In this document: piece by piece, positions 48,623 to 56,890 of the stretch
Numbering within the stretch: the stretch's first letter is position 1
How the letters are laid out: every line of letters begins with the position of its first letter
Assembly: GCA_963721725.1 (NCBI GenBank)
Contig: CAVRLX010000010.1
Span: 62,001 to 126,000, forward strand
Origin: RI-153 sp963721725
GTDB taxonomy: Bacteria; Chloroflexota; Anaerolineae; Caldilineales; Caldilineaceae
Direction of reading: 5' to 3'
DNA: 64,000 nt
The notes under the pieces: generated by a model
Seen by the model: the letters and a program-made list of their open reading frames with translations, nothing else
What the model was told of the DNA's origin: nothing
Database searches by the model: none
Program-made: the position numbers and the translations under genes

Positions 48623-48928
48623 ATGCCAACTGTACTTCTGCCCGACAAAATATTGGATGTACTCAATGGGCTTGAATCTGGAAGCACCCCAGACGAAACC
48701 GTAACAAACCTCATCAAAGAGGAATTACGGCGACGGTTGGCCCGATACCAGTTGACGGATCGACTGCTCTCTTCCAAATACGGGATGACGCTGGATGAAT
48801 TTGAAACACAAGGCATCGTCGCTCAATCTGGCTATACATTTGAGGTGGAGAGTGATCACCAAGACTGGGATCTTGCCATTGATGGCATCTTAACCATCCA
48901 ACACCAACTAGCGTATCTCCAAGGGTAG
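48623..48928 (+). CDS. Putative antitoxin-like small protein
   Basis: The 101-residue protein starts at ATG 48623 behind CGGAGGAG. It begins 'MPTVLLPDKILDVL' and has a helical 'TVTNLIKEELRRRLARYQLTD' core with a small acidic/aromatic tail ('ESDHQDWDLAIDGI'). The layout resembles ribbon-helix-helix or VapB-like antitoxins found as orphan or paired genes in this phylum. The next coding remnant starts 2 bases downstream, but no intact toxin is present. Confidence 0.55.
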   Translation: MPTVLLPDKILDVLNGLESGSTPDETVTNLIKEELRRRLARYQLTDRLLSSKYGMTLDEFETQGIVAQSGYTFEVESDHQDWDLAIDGILTIQHQLAYLQG

Positions 48929-48930
48929 AC

Positions 48931-49052
48931 ATGACGATTGATGAGTTTGAACAGGCCGCCGCGAACGCTATGAAGCCGCGCTGGCGCAAGTGCCAGATGG
49001 GGAGCCGGATGCGTTTGATCGGCTGCCGGAAGGGATGCTAAGCATTGAGTAA
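48931..49052 (+). pseudogene. Short remnant coding segment downstream of the antitoxin-like gene
   Basis: ATG 48931 gives 'MTIDEFEQAAA' and, after a frame change near 48965, 'ERYEAALAQVPDGEPDAFDRL' continued by 'PEGMLSIE' and a stop at 49052. The second part looks protein-like, so a small frameshifted gene is likely. The family is not recognised. Confidence 0.35.
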
Positions 49053-49091
49053 GATCAATTTTACCGTATCTTGGGTATCAGGGAGGCAAGC

Positions 49092-49235
49092 ATGGCATCA
49101 CCCTTTCCCGGCATGAACCCCTATCTCTACGACTGGCGGCTGGATTATCGGCAGCCTGTGCCCGATCCACCGCTGCGTGCCCAGATGGCGGCGTGGCTGG
49201 AACCACATCTATCCGAACGCAGACAAGAAAAGTAA
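49092..49235 (+). pseudogene. DUF4058 protein with its middle deleted
   Basis: The 47-codon frame joins the usual DUF4058 N-terminus ('MASPFPGMNPYL') directly to the usual C-terminus ('DWRLDYRQPVPDPPL' with the W-L-x-x-L tail). DUF4058 proteins are normally about 250 residues, so roughly 200 codons are missing with the frame kept. It lies 12 bases before the arabinofuranosidase gene. It is a deletion relic rather than a functional small protein. Confidence 0.6.
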
Positions 49236-49246
49236 AGGGAGCACTT

Positions 49247-50748
49247 GTGACCAATCAACTTGTGATCAACGCCGACCTGGGCCGCGCCACGATTAGCCGC
49301 CACATCTACGGCCACTTTGCCGAACACCTGGGGCGCTGTATCTATGGCGGCTTCTGGGTGGGCGAAGACTCCGCCATTCCCAACACGCGCGGCATCCGCA
49401 ACGATGTCATCGAAGCGCTGCGCGCCATTGCGATCCCCAACCTGCGCTGGCCGGGCGGCTGTTTCGCCGATGAATACCACTGGATGGACGGCATCGGCCC
49501 GCGCAATGCGCGCCCCACCATGATCAACACGCACTGGGGCGGCGTCACCGAGGACAACAGCTTTGGCACGCACGAGTTCATGGATCTGTGCGATCTGCTG
49601 GGCTGCGAGCCGTACATCTGCGGCAACGTGGGCAGCGGAACCGTGCAGGAAATGCAGCAGTGGGTGGAATATATCAGCTTTGACGGCGTCAGCCCTATGG
49701 CCGATCTGCGCCGCCGCAACGGGCGCGATGAGCCGTGGCGGATCAAATATTGGGGCGTGGGCAACGAAAACTGGGGCTGTGGCGGCAATATGACCGCCGA
49801 ATTCTACGCCGATCAGTACCGGCAGTTTCAGACCTATGTGCGCAATTTTGGCGACAACAAACTCTATAAGATCGCCTGTGGACCGCGCAACGAGGACTAC
49901 CATTGGACGGAAACGCTGATGAAAAAGAGTCGAAATCTGCGCGGCCATTTCCTCATGCACGGCCTGAGCCTGCACTATTACACGCCCGATGGCCCCTATC
50001 GGCTGCTACAATCGGCCACACAGTTCAACGAAAAAGATTGGATCTACATCCTCAGCACCGCCGCCGAGATGGACGCTTGATCACCAACCACTCGGCGATA
50101 ATGGATCACTATGATCCCGACAAAAAGGTGGAATTGATCGTGGATGAGTGGGGCACGTGGTACGCCGTGGAGCCGGGCACAAATCCGGGCTTTCTCTATC
50201 AACAGAACAGCCTGCGCGATGCGCTGGTGGCGTCGCTCAATTTTGACATCTTCAACCGCCATTGCGAGCGTGTCACCATGACCAACATTGCCCAAACGGT
50301 CAACGTCTTGCAAGCGCTGCTCTTGACCGAAGAGGGCGGTGACCGTCTGATTCTCACCCCCACCTATCACGTCTTCGAGATGTACAAAGTTCACCACGAC
50401 GCCACGCTGCTGCCGCTGGATCTGCGCTGCGACGACTACAGCGTGGAGGGGACCACCATGCCGGGCCTGAGCGCAACGGCTTCGCGCAATGCCAGCGGCG
50501 AGGTTCATCTGTCGCTGACCAACGTCAACCCCACTCAGGATGCCACTGTGCGCTGCGAAGTGCGCGGCCTCACCGTGGGCAGTGTCAGCGGGCGCGTGCT
50601 CACGGCGGACGCCATGAACGCGCACAACACATTCGACGCGCCGGAGACGGTGAAGCCCGTCCCGTTCCACGGGGCGACGCTGGAAAATGGGTTTCTCACC
50701 ATTCAGCTTCCGGCCAAATCCGTGGTATCGTTGGCATTGTTGGCGTAA
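49247..50748 (+). CDS. GH51 alpha-L-arabinofuranosidase (frameshift near 50075)
   Basis: The N-terminal part from GTG 49247 has 'SRHIYGHFAEHLGRCIYGG', 'NLRWPGGCFADEYHW' and the acid/base Glu in 'KYWGVGNENWGCGG'. After '…STAAEMDA' one base is missing; the other frame continues 'LITNHSAIMDHYDPDKK' with the nucleophile Glu in 'LIVDEWGTWY' and the C-terminal beta domain to 50748. Joined, it has about 500 residues, as expected. It releases terminal arabinofuranose from arabinoxylan or arabinan fragments. There is no signal peptide, so it probably acts on imported oligosaccharides, which fits the ABC transporter upstream. Confidence 0.87.
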
Positions 50749-50833
50749 TCTTTTGCCACAGCGAAGCGCAGTGAGAAGTTCCTGTGATTTCAGCATTGGG
50801 CGTTTTTACAGTTTGCATGTTTGACAAGATGGT

Positions 50834-50878
50834 AAGATGACAAGATGATCTACCGGTCATCTTGTCATCTTCTTTTTT
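50834..50878 (+). terminator. Perfect 15-bp hairpin terminator
   Basis: AAGATGACAAGATGA (50834-50848) pairs with 50857-50871 around an 8-nt loop and is followed by cttttttaa. The words (ACAAGATG) are reiterated just upstream at 50823, another short-word family. Confidence 0.8.
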
Positions 50879-50910
50879 AACCGTTTCTTTTCACCAGTGG
50901 AGAAATTCCT

Positions 50911-52095
50911 ATGAACGTCTATCAAGAAAAAGCGCAACAGGCTTGCGCGCTGCTGGCCGAGTTCGATCTGGATATGTGGATCACCTATGTGCGCGAGACC
51001 GCCGAACACACCGATCCGGTGCTGAAATTGCTCGGCCCCTTCTCCGTGACCTGGCCCACGGCTTTCATTTTCACGCGCAGCGGCGAAAAGATCGCCATCT
51101 CTGGCAAGGGCGACGATGAGGCCATCCGCCGCGAGGGGATCTTCGATGAGGTGCGCCCGTATACGCAGAGCATCGCAGACGAACTGCTGCCACTGATCCA
51201 GCGCATCGATCCACAGCAGATCGGCGTCAATTTTAGCCAGAGCGATGTCAGCGCCGATGGGCTGACCTATGGCATGTTTCTGAATTTGAAGAAATATCTC
51301 GACGGCACGCCCTACGCCGAGCGGCTGGTCTCGGCGGAAAACTTTATCGAGGCGCTGCGCGGGCGCAAAACTGCGCCGGAACTGGCGCTGATGCGACAGG
51401 CCAGCGACACGGCCATGGAAATCTTCGATGAACTCTCGGCGTGGGTGAAACCGGGGATGTCTGAAAAAGAGATCTATAATTTCGTACATGATCGGGTGAC
51501 GGATCGCGGGCTGGAAATGTCGTGGGACGAGGCGCATTGTCCCGGCCTCAACGCTGGCCCCAACTCACCGTGGGGGCATGTGGGCGTCTCCGACGAGACG
51601 GTGCAGCCGGGCGAAACGCTGCACATGGACTTCGGCGTCAAGATGGAAGGCTTCTGCTCGGACAACCAGCGCATGTGGTATGTGCTCAAGCCCGGTGAAA
51701 CCGAAGCGCCGCCCGAAGTGCAGCGCATCTTCAACGCTGTGCGCGATGGCATCCAGGCCGCCGCCGACTTTGTGAAGCCTGGCGTCAAAGGTTGGGAAGT
51801 GGACGCCGTGGCGCGTGATTTCATCGTCGAAATGGGCTATGAAGAGTATCCCCACGCCCTGGGCCACTCCGTGGGGCGTTATGCCCACGACGGCGGCACC
51901 GGCTTCTATCCGCGCTGGGAACGCTACGGGACCAAGCCCTACGGCACGATCCACGCCGGCAATGTCTTTACGCTGGAGTTTGGTGTGCGCTCTCCCTACG
52001 GCTACATCAGCCTGGAAGAGGAGATCCTGATCACCGAGGATGGTTACGAGTGGATCTCACCGCCGCAGAAGGAATTGCTCTACATTCGGGGGTAA
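50911..52095 (+). CDS. M24 family metallopeptidase (Xaa-Pro aminopeptidase-like)
   Basis: The 394-residue protein has a creatinase-like N-terminal domain (1-150) and the pita-bread catalytic domain with metal ligands in 'HMDFGVKMEGFCSDNQRMW' (two Asp), 'PHALGHSVGRYAHDGG' (His), and Glu residues near 'VFTLEFGV' and 'LEEEILIT'. It would remove N-terminal residues before proline or process peptides in the cytoplasm. ATG 50911 follows GTGGAGAAA. It stands alone after a strong terminator. Confidence 0.88.
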   Translation: MNVYQEKAQQACALLAEFDLDMWITYVRETAEHTDPVLKLLGPFSVTWPTAFIFTRSGEKIAISGKGDDEAIRREGIFDEVRPYTQSIADELLPLIQRIDPQQIGVNFSQSDVSADGLTYGMFLNLKKYLDGTPYAERLVSAENFIEALRGRKTAPELALMRQASDTAMEIFDELSAWVKPGMSEKEIYNFVHDRVTDRGLEMSWDEAHCPGLNAGPNSPWGHVGVSDETVQPGETLHMDFGVKMEGFCSDNQRMWYVLKPGETEAPPEVQRIFNAVRDGIQAAADFVKPGVKGWEVDAVARDFIVEMGYEEYPHALGHSVGRYAHDGGTGFYPRWERYGTKPYGTIHAGNVFTLEFGVRSPYGYISLEEEILITEDGYEWISPPQKELLYIRG

Positions 52096-52124
52096 ACAGG
52101 AGGGGCGCAAACTTTGCGCCCCTC

Positions 52125-52604
52125 CTAAAGTTGACGCAAAAACCAATCCCACAATGGCCGATTTACCCGCACAGAGCTAAGTTGCAGTTGCTCCGCAGCC
52201 AGAACAGCTTGAGGCTGAGAGATCAGCTTCTCTTGATAGGCAACCAACAATATGCCCAAAGTTCCCTTGACCTGAAACCCCAAGCTTTGAGCAACACGAC
52301 GCCCCAGTTTTTCATCAATGATCACCCAATCTGGATGAATTTCCTGGGCCAGTCGCAGCACATCTAGTTCACCTGGATCAAGGCCGAGCAATTGATGATG
52401 CCAGGTTGACGCAGCGGGCAATGAATGGCGTTCCAGCCAGCGTGCGGACTGAATTTCAAGAGCGCCAGGCAGCGCAAGATCAACCGTACACTCTTGATAA
52501 ACAACTTCTGGGACCACAACCTGATCAAAAAGCCGATCCAGTAGATCGAGACACCGAATCTGAGCAAGAGCCACCAGCGGTGTCGTATTAACAACCGCTT
52601 TCAT
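52125..52604 (-). CDS. DUF3368 PIN-like protein (putative toxin)
   Basis: The 159-residue protein starts 'MKAVVNTTPLVALAQI' and contains 'VPEVVYQEC', 'LDPGELDVLRLAQE' and 'VIIDEKLGRRVAQSLGF', the acidic positions of the PIN-related DUF3368 fold, ending 'GTLGILLVAYQEKLI'. It overlaps the UPF0175 gene upstream by 4 bases, the standard arrangement of this TA-like pair. Nuclease activity is a family prediction. Confidence 0.85.
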   Translation of the reverse strand: MKAVVNTTPLVALAQIRCLDLLDRLFDQVVVPEVVYQECTVDLALPGALEIQSARWLERHSLPAASTWHHQLLGLDPGELDVLRLAQEIHPDWVIIDEKLGRRVAQSLGFQVKGTLGILLVAYQEKLISQPQAVLAAEQLQLSSVRVNRPLWDWFLRQL

Positions 52605-52873
52605 TGTGATGAATCTAATACTGAGTGCAAAGCTTGTGCTTCAGAGACCCACTCATCTTCATCGTAATCGATTACAGCAAACCCGTTTTCTGAAAGCAGG
52701 CGGTAAAAAGTCAGTTTGTCACAACTGAGAAGTTGTGCTCCGTATCCTGCCGAAATTTTGCCGTCCTGATAGAGATGGCCCAGCGTGTATAGCAGCACCT
52801 GCTGTCTAAACTGTTTTCGATCTGATTTTGTGGCAATCAAAAGCTGCTCTGGGAACTCTACATGAACGGTCAT
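52601..52873 (-). CDS. UPF0175 family protein (putative antitoxin)
   Basis: The 90-residue protein has 'VEFPEQLLIATKSDRKQFRQQVLLYTLGHLYQDGKISAGYGAQLLSCDKLTFYRLL' as its core (quoted here as one region, residues about 5-60), i.e. the UPF0175 pattern with a helix-turn-helix-like 'GKIS.G.GAQLL'. It is thought to act as the DNA-binding antitoxin for DUF3368 proteins. It precedes and overlaps its partner. Confidence 0.84.
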   Translation of the reverse strand: MTVHVEFPEQLLIATKSDRKQFRQQVLLYTLGHLYQDGKISAGYGAQLLSCDKLTFYRLLSENGFAVIDYDEDEWVSEAQALHSVLDSSQ

Positions 52874-52970
52874 GGTTGCCTCCGCAATCGTTATTGGACA
52901 ATTGTATACTGGGATTCTACCATACCAGGCACGGCTCGAAACCGTCTCTTAAAATTAGTAAGGAGCGTTC

Positions 52971-53744
52971 ATGGAAATTTTGGAAAACCGAGAGAACTGG
53001 GAAGCAGAGTTTGAGCGGGGCTGGCTGGCCCATTTCCGCGAAACGGGCGAAATTAAATGGGATCTCTACAACCGGCCCAACAACAAAGAGACGCCAGCGG
53101 GCAGCGGCGTGGATCTTTCCCGCAGCCGCCTGATGTTGATCTCCTCGGCGGGGGGCTATCTGCGCCATGATCAGCCGCCCTTTGATGCTGCTGATCCCCT
53201 GGGCGACTATAGCATTCGCACCTTTCCCGATGACACCCCATCGGCTCAGATCGCCTTTGCCCATGATCACTACGACCACACCGCTGTAAACGCCGATCAG
53301 CAGGTGTTGCTGCCGCTGGCCCACCTGCGCACAATGGTGAACGAAGGCAGCATCGGCTCCCTCACCGACGTAGTGAATTTCATGGGCTATCAGCCAGTGA
53401 TCACCCGCGTGCTGGACGAGACTATCCCTGCCATCCTAGCTGTGGCGAAAGAGCAACAGGCCGATGCTGCCCTGCTCGTGCCTTCCTGACCGATCTGCTC
53501 TCAGTCCGTGGGGCTGATCGCACGAGCGCTGGAAATGGCCGGCATTGCTACGGTCCTCACCTCTTGGAACGCAGGCCGCACCCGTATCACCATGCCGCCG
53601 CGGGCCACCTTCACCCACCTGGACCGCGGCGCTACCCTGGGACATCCGCATGATGAGCAGCAGCAGCGGCGCATCCTCAGCGCCACGTTGGCCCTCCTCG
53701 CCGACGATGCACCGCAGAAGCCGGTGATGCTTTCGGAAGAGTAA
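52971..53744 (+). CDS. GrdB-like selenoprotein (glycine/sarcosine/betaine reductase B family), in-frame UGA at 53487
   Basis: Reading through a single in-frame TGA (53487-53489) gives one 257-residue protein. Before it: 'EWEAEFERGWLA' type start, 'LMLISSAGGYLRHDQPPFD', 'HDHYDHTAVNADQQVLLPL' and 'IGSLTDVVNFMGYQPV'. At the stop: 'ALLVPS-U-PICSQSVGLIARALEMAG', i.e. Sec173-P-I-C176, the UxxC active site of GrdB/PrdB-like proteins where relatives have Cys or Sec. The second part ends 'PVMLSEE'. Frame and homology continue exactly, unlike the frameshifted genes of this window. ATG 52971 has an AAGGAGC site. The reaction and electron donor are unknown; the family suggests reductive cleavage or redox chemistry. 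Confidence 0.85.
53490..53516 (+). promoter_or_regulatory. Bacterial SECIS-like hairpin after the Sec codon
   Basis: Immediately after the UGA, CAGTC(C) at 53502-53507 pairs with (G)GGCTG at 53511-53516 (one G-U pair), leaving a small loop with GU at 53508-53509. CGAT (53491-53494) and ATCG (53517-53520) extend the stem below a bulge that contains U. Loop distance of about 20 bases from the UGA matches bacterial SECIS elements recognised by SelB. Confidence 0.6.
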
Positions 53745-53757
53745 AAAATAGTACACA

Positions 53758-53807
53758 GATAGCACAGATGGCGCGGATTTTAGGGAATCCGTGTCATCTG
53801 TGCTATC
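53758..53807. repeat. CACAGATAGCACAGATG-type hairpin
   Basis: GATAGCACAGATG (53758-53770) pairs exactly with 53795-53807, with an inner GGATT/AATCC pair. It begins 14 bases after the selenoprotein stop. The same word family appears at 63537-63574. Confidence 0.6.
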
Positions 53808-53828
53808 CGCACCCCGTAATCTGTAGTT

Positions 53829-54197
53829 CTACTTGTTGATAGGTAAGCGCCGTACTCGGACAGAGTCATCTGTTAGACTGATCAGCGCCCCTTTATCCAA
53901 AAGGTCTGTGAACCGCTGTAATATATCTATCAGTCGCCTGTTGACTTCACCCGCTTTCATGTTGGAGAGACGAAAGGTAATAACGCTGGGAACTGTCGAA
54001 CCGCTCAGCGCAACAATACGGCCAAAGTCCAAGTCGTGGGTGAGGATAATGCGCTCCTCAGCGACTGCTTTTGCGACAATCAACTGATCTGGGAGCCGTT
54101 GAAGCCCCTGATCTCGCAAATGAATCGCATCATGATCGAGCGTTTCAAGAAATCTGGCGGTGCTTTGGGCCAATCCCATGTCAAGCAGGAACTTCAT
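53829..54197 (-). CDS. DUF5615 PIN-like protein (putative toxin)
   Basis: The 122-residue protein begins 'MKFLLDMGLAQSTARFLETLDHDAIHLRD' (region 1-29) and has 'ILTHDLDFGRIVALSG', the acidic positions of the DUF5615/Mut7-C-like PIN fold. It overlaps the DUF433 gene by 4 bases. The DUF433-DUF5615 pair is a common TA-like module in Chloroflexota and Cyanobacteria. Confidence 0.86.
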   Translation of the reverse strand: MKFLLDMGLAQSTARFLETLDHDAIHLRDQGLQRLPDQLIVAKAVAEERIILTHDLDFGRIVALSGSTVPSVITFRLSNMKAGEVNRRLIDILQRFTDLLDKGALISLTDDSVRVRRLPINK

Positions 54198-54430
54198 ACT
54201 GCTGTTTCTATCGGTGCATAAATTTCATCATTGGCAACCCAGGCAGCGTAGCGCAATGCCTGACGAATATCCTCCTTTTCCAAATCAGGATACTCTTCAA
54301 TAATTTCCTCAAATGTCATGCCATTAGCAACCAGGTTGACAACCAGACTCACGGAAATCCGCATGCCGCGAATACAGGCTTTCCCGCCCAAAATTGCTGG
54401 ATCTGACGTGATTCTTTTCAGACCAACCAT
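54194..54430 (-). CDS. DUF433 family protein (putative antitoxin)
   Basis: ATG 54430, behind GGGAGC, gives 78 residues: 'RITSDPAILGGKACIRGMRI' followed by 'LVANGMTFEEIIEEYPDLEKEDIRQALRYAAW', the full DUF433 helix-turn-helix pattern (G-K-x-C/P-x-I-x-G-x-R-I, then E-I-L-x-x-Y-P-x-L). It is presumed to bind DNA and to neutralise the DUF5615 partner. The longer open frame upstream is not needed. Confidence 0.87.
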   Translation of the reverse strand: MVGLKRITSDPAILGGKACIRGMRISVSLVVNLVANGMTFEEIIEEYPDLEKEDIRQALRYAAWVANDEIYAPIETAV

Positions 54431-54474
54431 CTGTTTGCTCCCTATCTCTATAGCCAATTTGACGCTATTGTAAT

Positions 54475-54756
54475 TCACCAAAACCAAAGTACAACTACAA
54501 AACCGATGCTCAATAACCAAAAAACAATTTGTTTTTGTAGATTCGCAATGGGTACAAGTTGGCGCGCGCGCAGCAGCATTAATATACCCACCATACCCCA
54601 CAATGCTGCCAGCAAGTAATCAGGATGAATGAAAAGTCGATACCCTGTGTTGGTTAAAACAACAGTGCTGCCAAGATCATTATATCTTGCGGTATTTCTC
54701 CGCTGAGTATTTTCGATAATCTCATTTTTGCTCTCACTGGACCCAGACCTCGCCAC
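54475..54756 (-). CDS. Small hypothetical membrane protein
   Basis: The 93-residue frame has two hydrophobic helices ('YLLAALWGMVGILMLL' and 'IVFWLLSIGFVVVLWFW') after a charged N-terminus. It overlaps the 3' end of the GT39 gene by 23 bases and would be co-transcribed with it. No family is recognised. It could be a real small membrane protein or a remnant. Confidence 0.45.
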   Translation of the reverse strand: MARSGSSESKNEIIENTQRRNTARYNDLGSTVVLTNTGYRLFIHPDYLLAALWGMVGILMLLRARQLVPIANLQKQIVFWLLSIGFVVVLWFW

Positions 54757-56780
54757 AGGATGCCGTCTCTGGCAGGGGCACGCCGTCTGCGTCTTGCAAT
54801 CCCACGCTCACGCTGTACCGACGGTTGCCCGGCGTGGCCGGGTTCAGGTTGATGTCGATCTCGTCGCGCACAAATTGCCCCTCTTCCCATTGTGAAGTGG
54901 GCAGCCTTTGCAGCGGACCATCCGACCGCTGGAGCGCTTCGCCCCACACCCCTTCGGGACCCACCACACGCGCCGTGGAACGGTAATTCTGTGCAATCTC
55001 TCCTGTGGCCTGCCACCACAGCCGTACATGCACCCATCCGCTGGGCGGGTGCATGTCGTCGTTGCGCGCCGCCACCTCTGGGGTGATGATCTCACAGGCG
55101 GCCAGGGTGAGGCCAGGAGCCAGTTCGGTCTGGGGATAGACCGTGGTTTCGGCCAATGGCGGCAGTGCGTCATAGATCGACCGCAGCGCGTAGCCGGACA
55201 GGTGAATGCCCACGGGAAACTGCTCGGTGATCACGGGATAGCGTTCATCCAGCCAGCGTTTGACCAGCCCGGCGTCATCCACCCCGGCCAAGTGGCTCTG
55301 CACCAGCCAGAGCGTTTCGGCCCCCGTCTTTTCGATGCCCTCCGATCGCGGACCGATAATCGCCATCTCTGCGTCTGTTACCTGCCCATTGAAAATTTGG
55401 TAAACTGGCAGCGTCTCAAACGGATAGCGAGGCTGCAAATACCAATAGAGCGCGCCGTAAAGATAGTCAGCGTGGATTACCCCTGCCGCGGGCAGCGCGC
55501 CGCTTTGGTCCTGGTAATCGGCCATATACGCCGCCGTGCCGCGCCAGTTCTCGCGATAGAGCGCAGGCGTCCACAGTGAAGGCAACGCCGCCACCAACAA
55601 AATCACAGCCGCCCCGCCAGCCAGCCACCCCACGGCGTGCACGCGTTCGCCCAGCGCCACCGCTGCCCGTGCCACCGCCCACAGCACAAAAGGGGCAATG
55701 AAGAGAAAATAGCGATCCTCTTTGAGCACATTCGAGTTCGTGGCCTGCATCACCCCGGCAATCAGCAGCGGCGGCACGCTCCACAGCAGCAACAGAAGTC
55801 GCACCGGCTGATCCTCACCGCGCCTCGGCAATAACCAACCCAACAGAATTAACAGCGCAAACAGCGCCAGCCCTGCCCACAAGGTCGGCGCGGACCAATC
55901 CGTCCCCCACAGCGTGAAGGTCTGCAACTGCCGCAACAGGTAGGGTAGAAAGCCGCCAAAAAGTTCCCCCGGCGGGCTTTCAGCACTGTTGATCAGCCAG
56001 GCGTTGCGCGCCAGCGGCAGCCACAGCGCCGTGAGCACACCAAAGGCGACACAGCCCGTGAGAAAAGGCCGCCAGCGCAGCCGTCCGCCTTGCCAGCAGA
56101 GCACGATTAACGCCAGCCCCAGCCCCGGCAGGGCGAAGGCGGCGAACAGATAGCTGTAGAGGGCGTAGAGGGTGGTGAGGATGAAGAATAGGTGAAGGGT
56201 GAATGGCGTGTTGCGTGATGCTGTCTTCGTCTTTCGTCCTTCGTCCTTCGTCCCCGCGGCCTGTCATTCGCACCAGCCAGTACGCGCCCCACACAATCCC
56301 GGTAATGGCGGGTTGGAACATGCGCAGTTCCTGGCTATACCAGACCAGCGCCGGGCTGAGAGCGACGAGCAGACCGGTGAGCAGACCGACGGCGCGTCCG
56401 CTCAGGTGGCGCGCCAGCAAGAGGATGCCCCACACGGTGAGCACGCCCAAGATCGCGCCAAGTACCCGCAAGGCCGCCTCGTTGTGCTCTAGCCCGAAGA
56501 GGCTAAGAAATTGCTGCCAAAAGTGCAGGGTCAGGTAATAGGCGGGCGGGTGCTTTTCCTCAACAAGCGCAAAGGTTTTGGCCCAGATCGTGGCGGGATC
56601 TTGAGCGGCCCAGCCCAGGCTGACAATCTCGTCGAACCAAAAGCTGTGATAGGTCAGCCGCCAGCCGCGCACCAGCGCCGCCAACAGAACGATCAGGGCT
56701 TCTGGCAAGGCAGAGTGTGTGAGCCAGCGCGGCAGCGTGGGAATAAGCAATCGTTTTGGAGAAATTGAATCGTTGATCAT
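54734..56780 (-). CDS. GT39-type membrane glycosyltransferase, disrupted at a repeat element near 56240
   Basis: The N-terminal part has 'GWRLTYHSFWFDEIVSLGWA', the first-loop D-E motif of dolichyl-phosphate-mannose-type transferases, then 'EEKHPPAYYLTLHFW' and several transmembrane helices. After 'GAYWLVRMTGRG' a run 'DEGRRTKDED' encoded by the GACGAAGG repeat (56224-56256) intervenes and the frame shifts. The correct frame resumes 'HLFFILTTLYALYSYLFAAF' and continues through 'LRWRPFLTGCVAFGVLTALW' to a C-terminal extracytoplasmic domain ending at 54734. The joined protein has about 680 residues. It would transfer a sugar from a polyprenyl carrier outside the membrane. The start is uncertain (56780). 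Confidence 0.75.
56224..56256. repeat. GACGAAGGACGAAAGACGA element inside the GT39 gene
   Basis: The minus strand reads four near-identical GACGAAG(G/A) units in a row (56256 to 56224). It sits exactly where the GT39 reading frame breaks, unlike the other copies, which are intergenic. Confidence 0.7.
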
Positions 56781-56830
56781 GCCGCCGATTGTAGCCGCAA
56801 GCGGGAAGGGGGGCAAAGTCAAAGGAGAGG

Positions 56831-56890
56831 TTTAACGCAAAGAGGCAACGTGGCAAAGACGCAAAGAGATCTCTGCGTCTCTTTGCATTA
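56831..56890. repeat. AACGCAAAG-type hairpin overlapping a stop codon
   Basis: Words of the form (g)gCAAAGACGCAAAGAGA on the left are complementary to TCTctgcGTCTCTTTGC on the right. The right arm includes the stop codon of the minus-strand radical SAM gene (56888). A longer relative is at 60971-61046. Confidence 0.6.
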
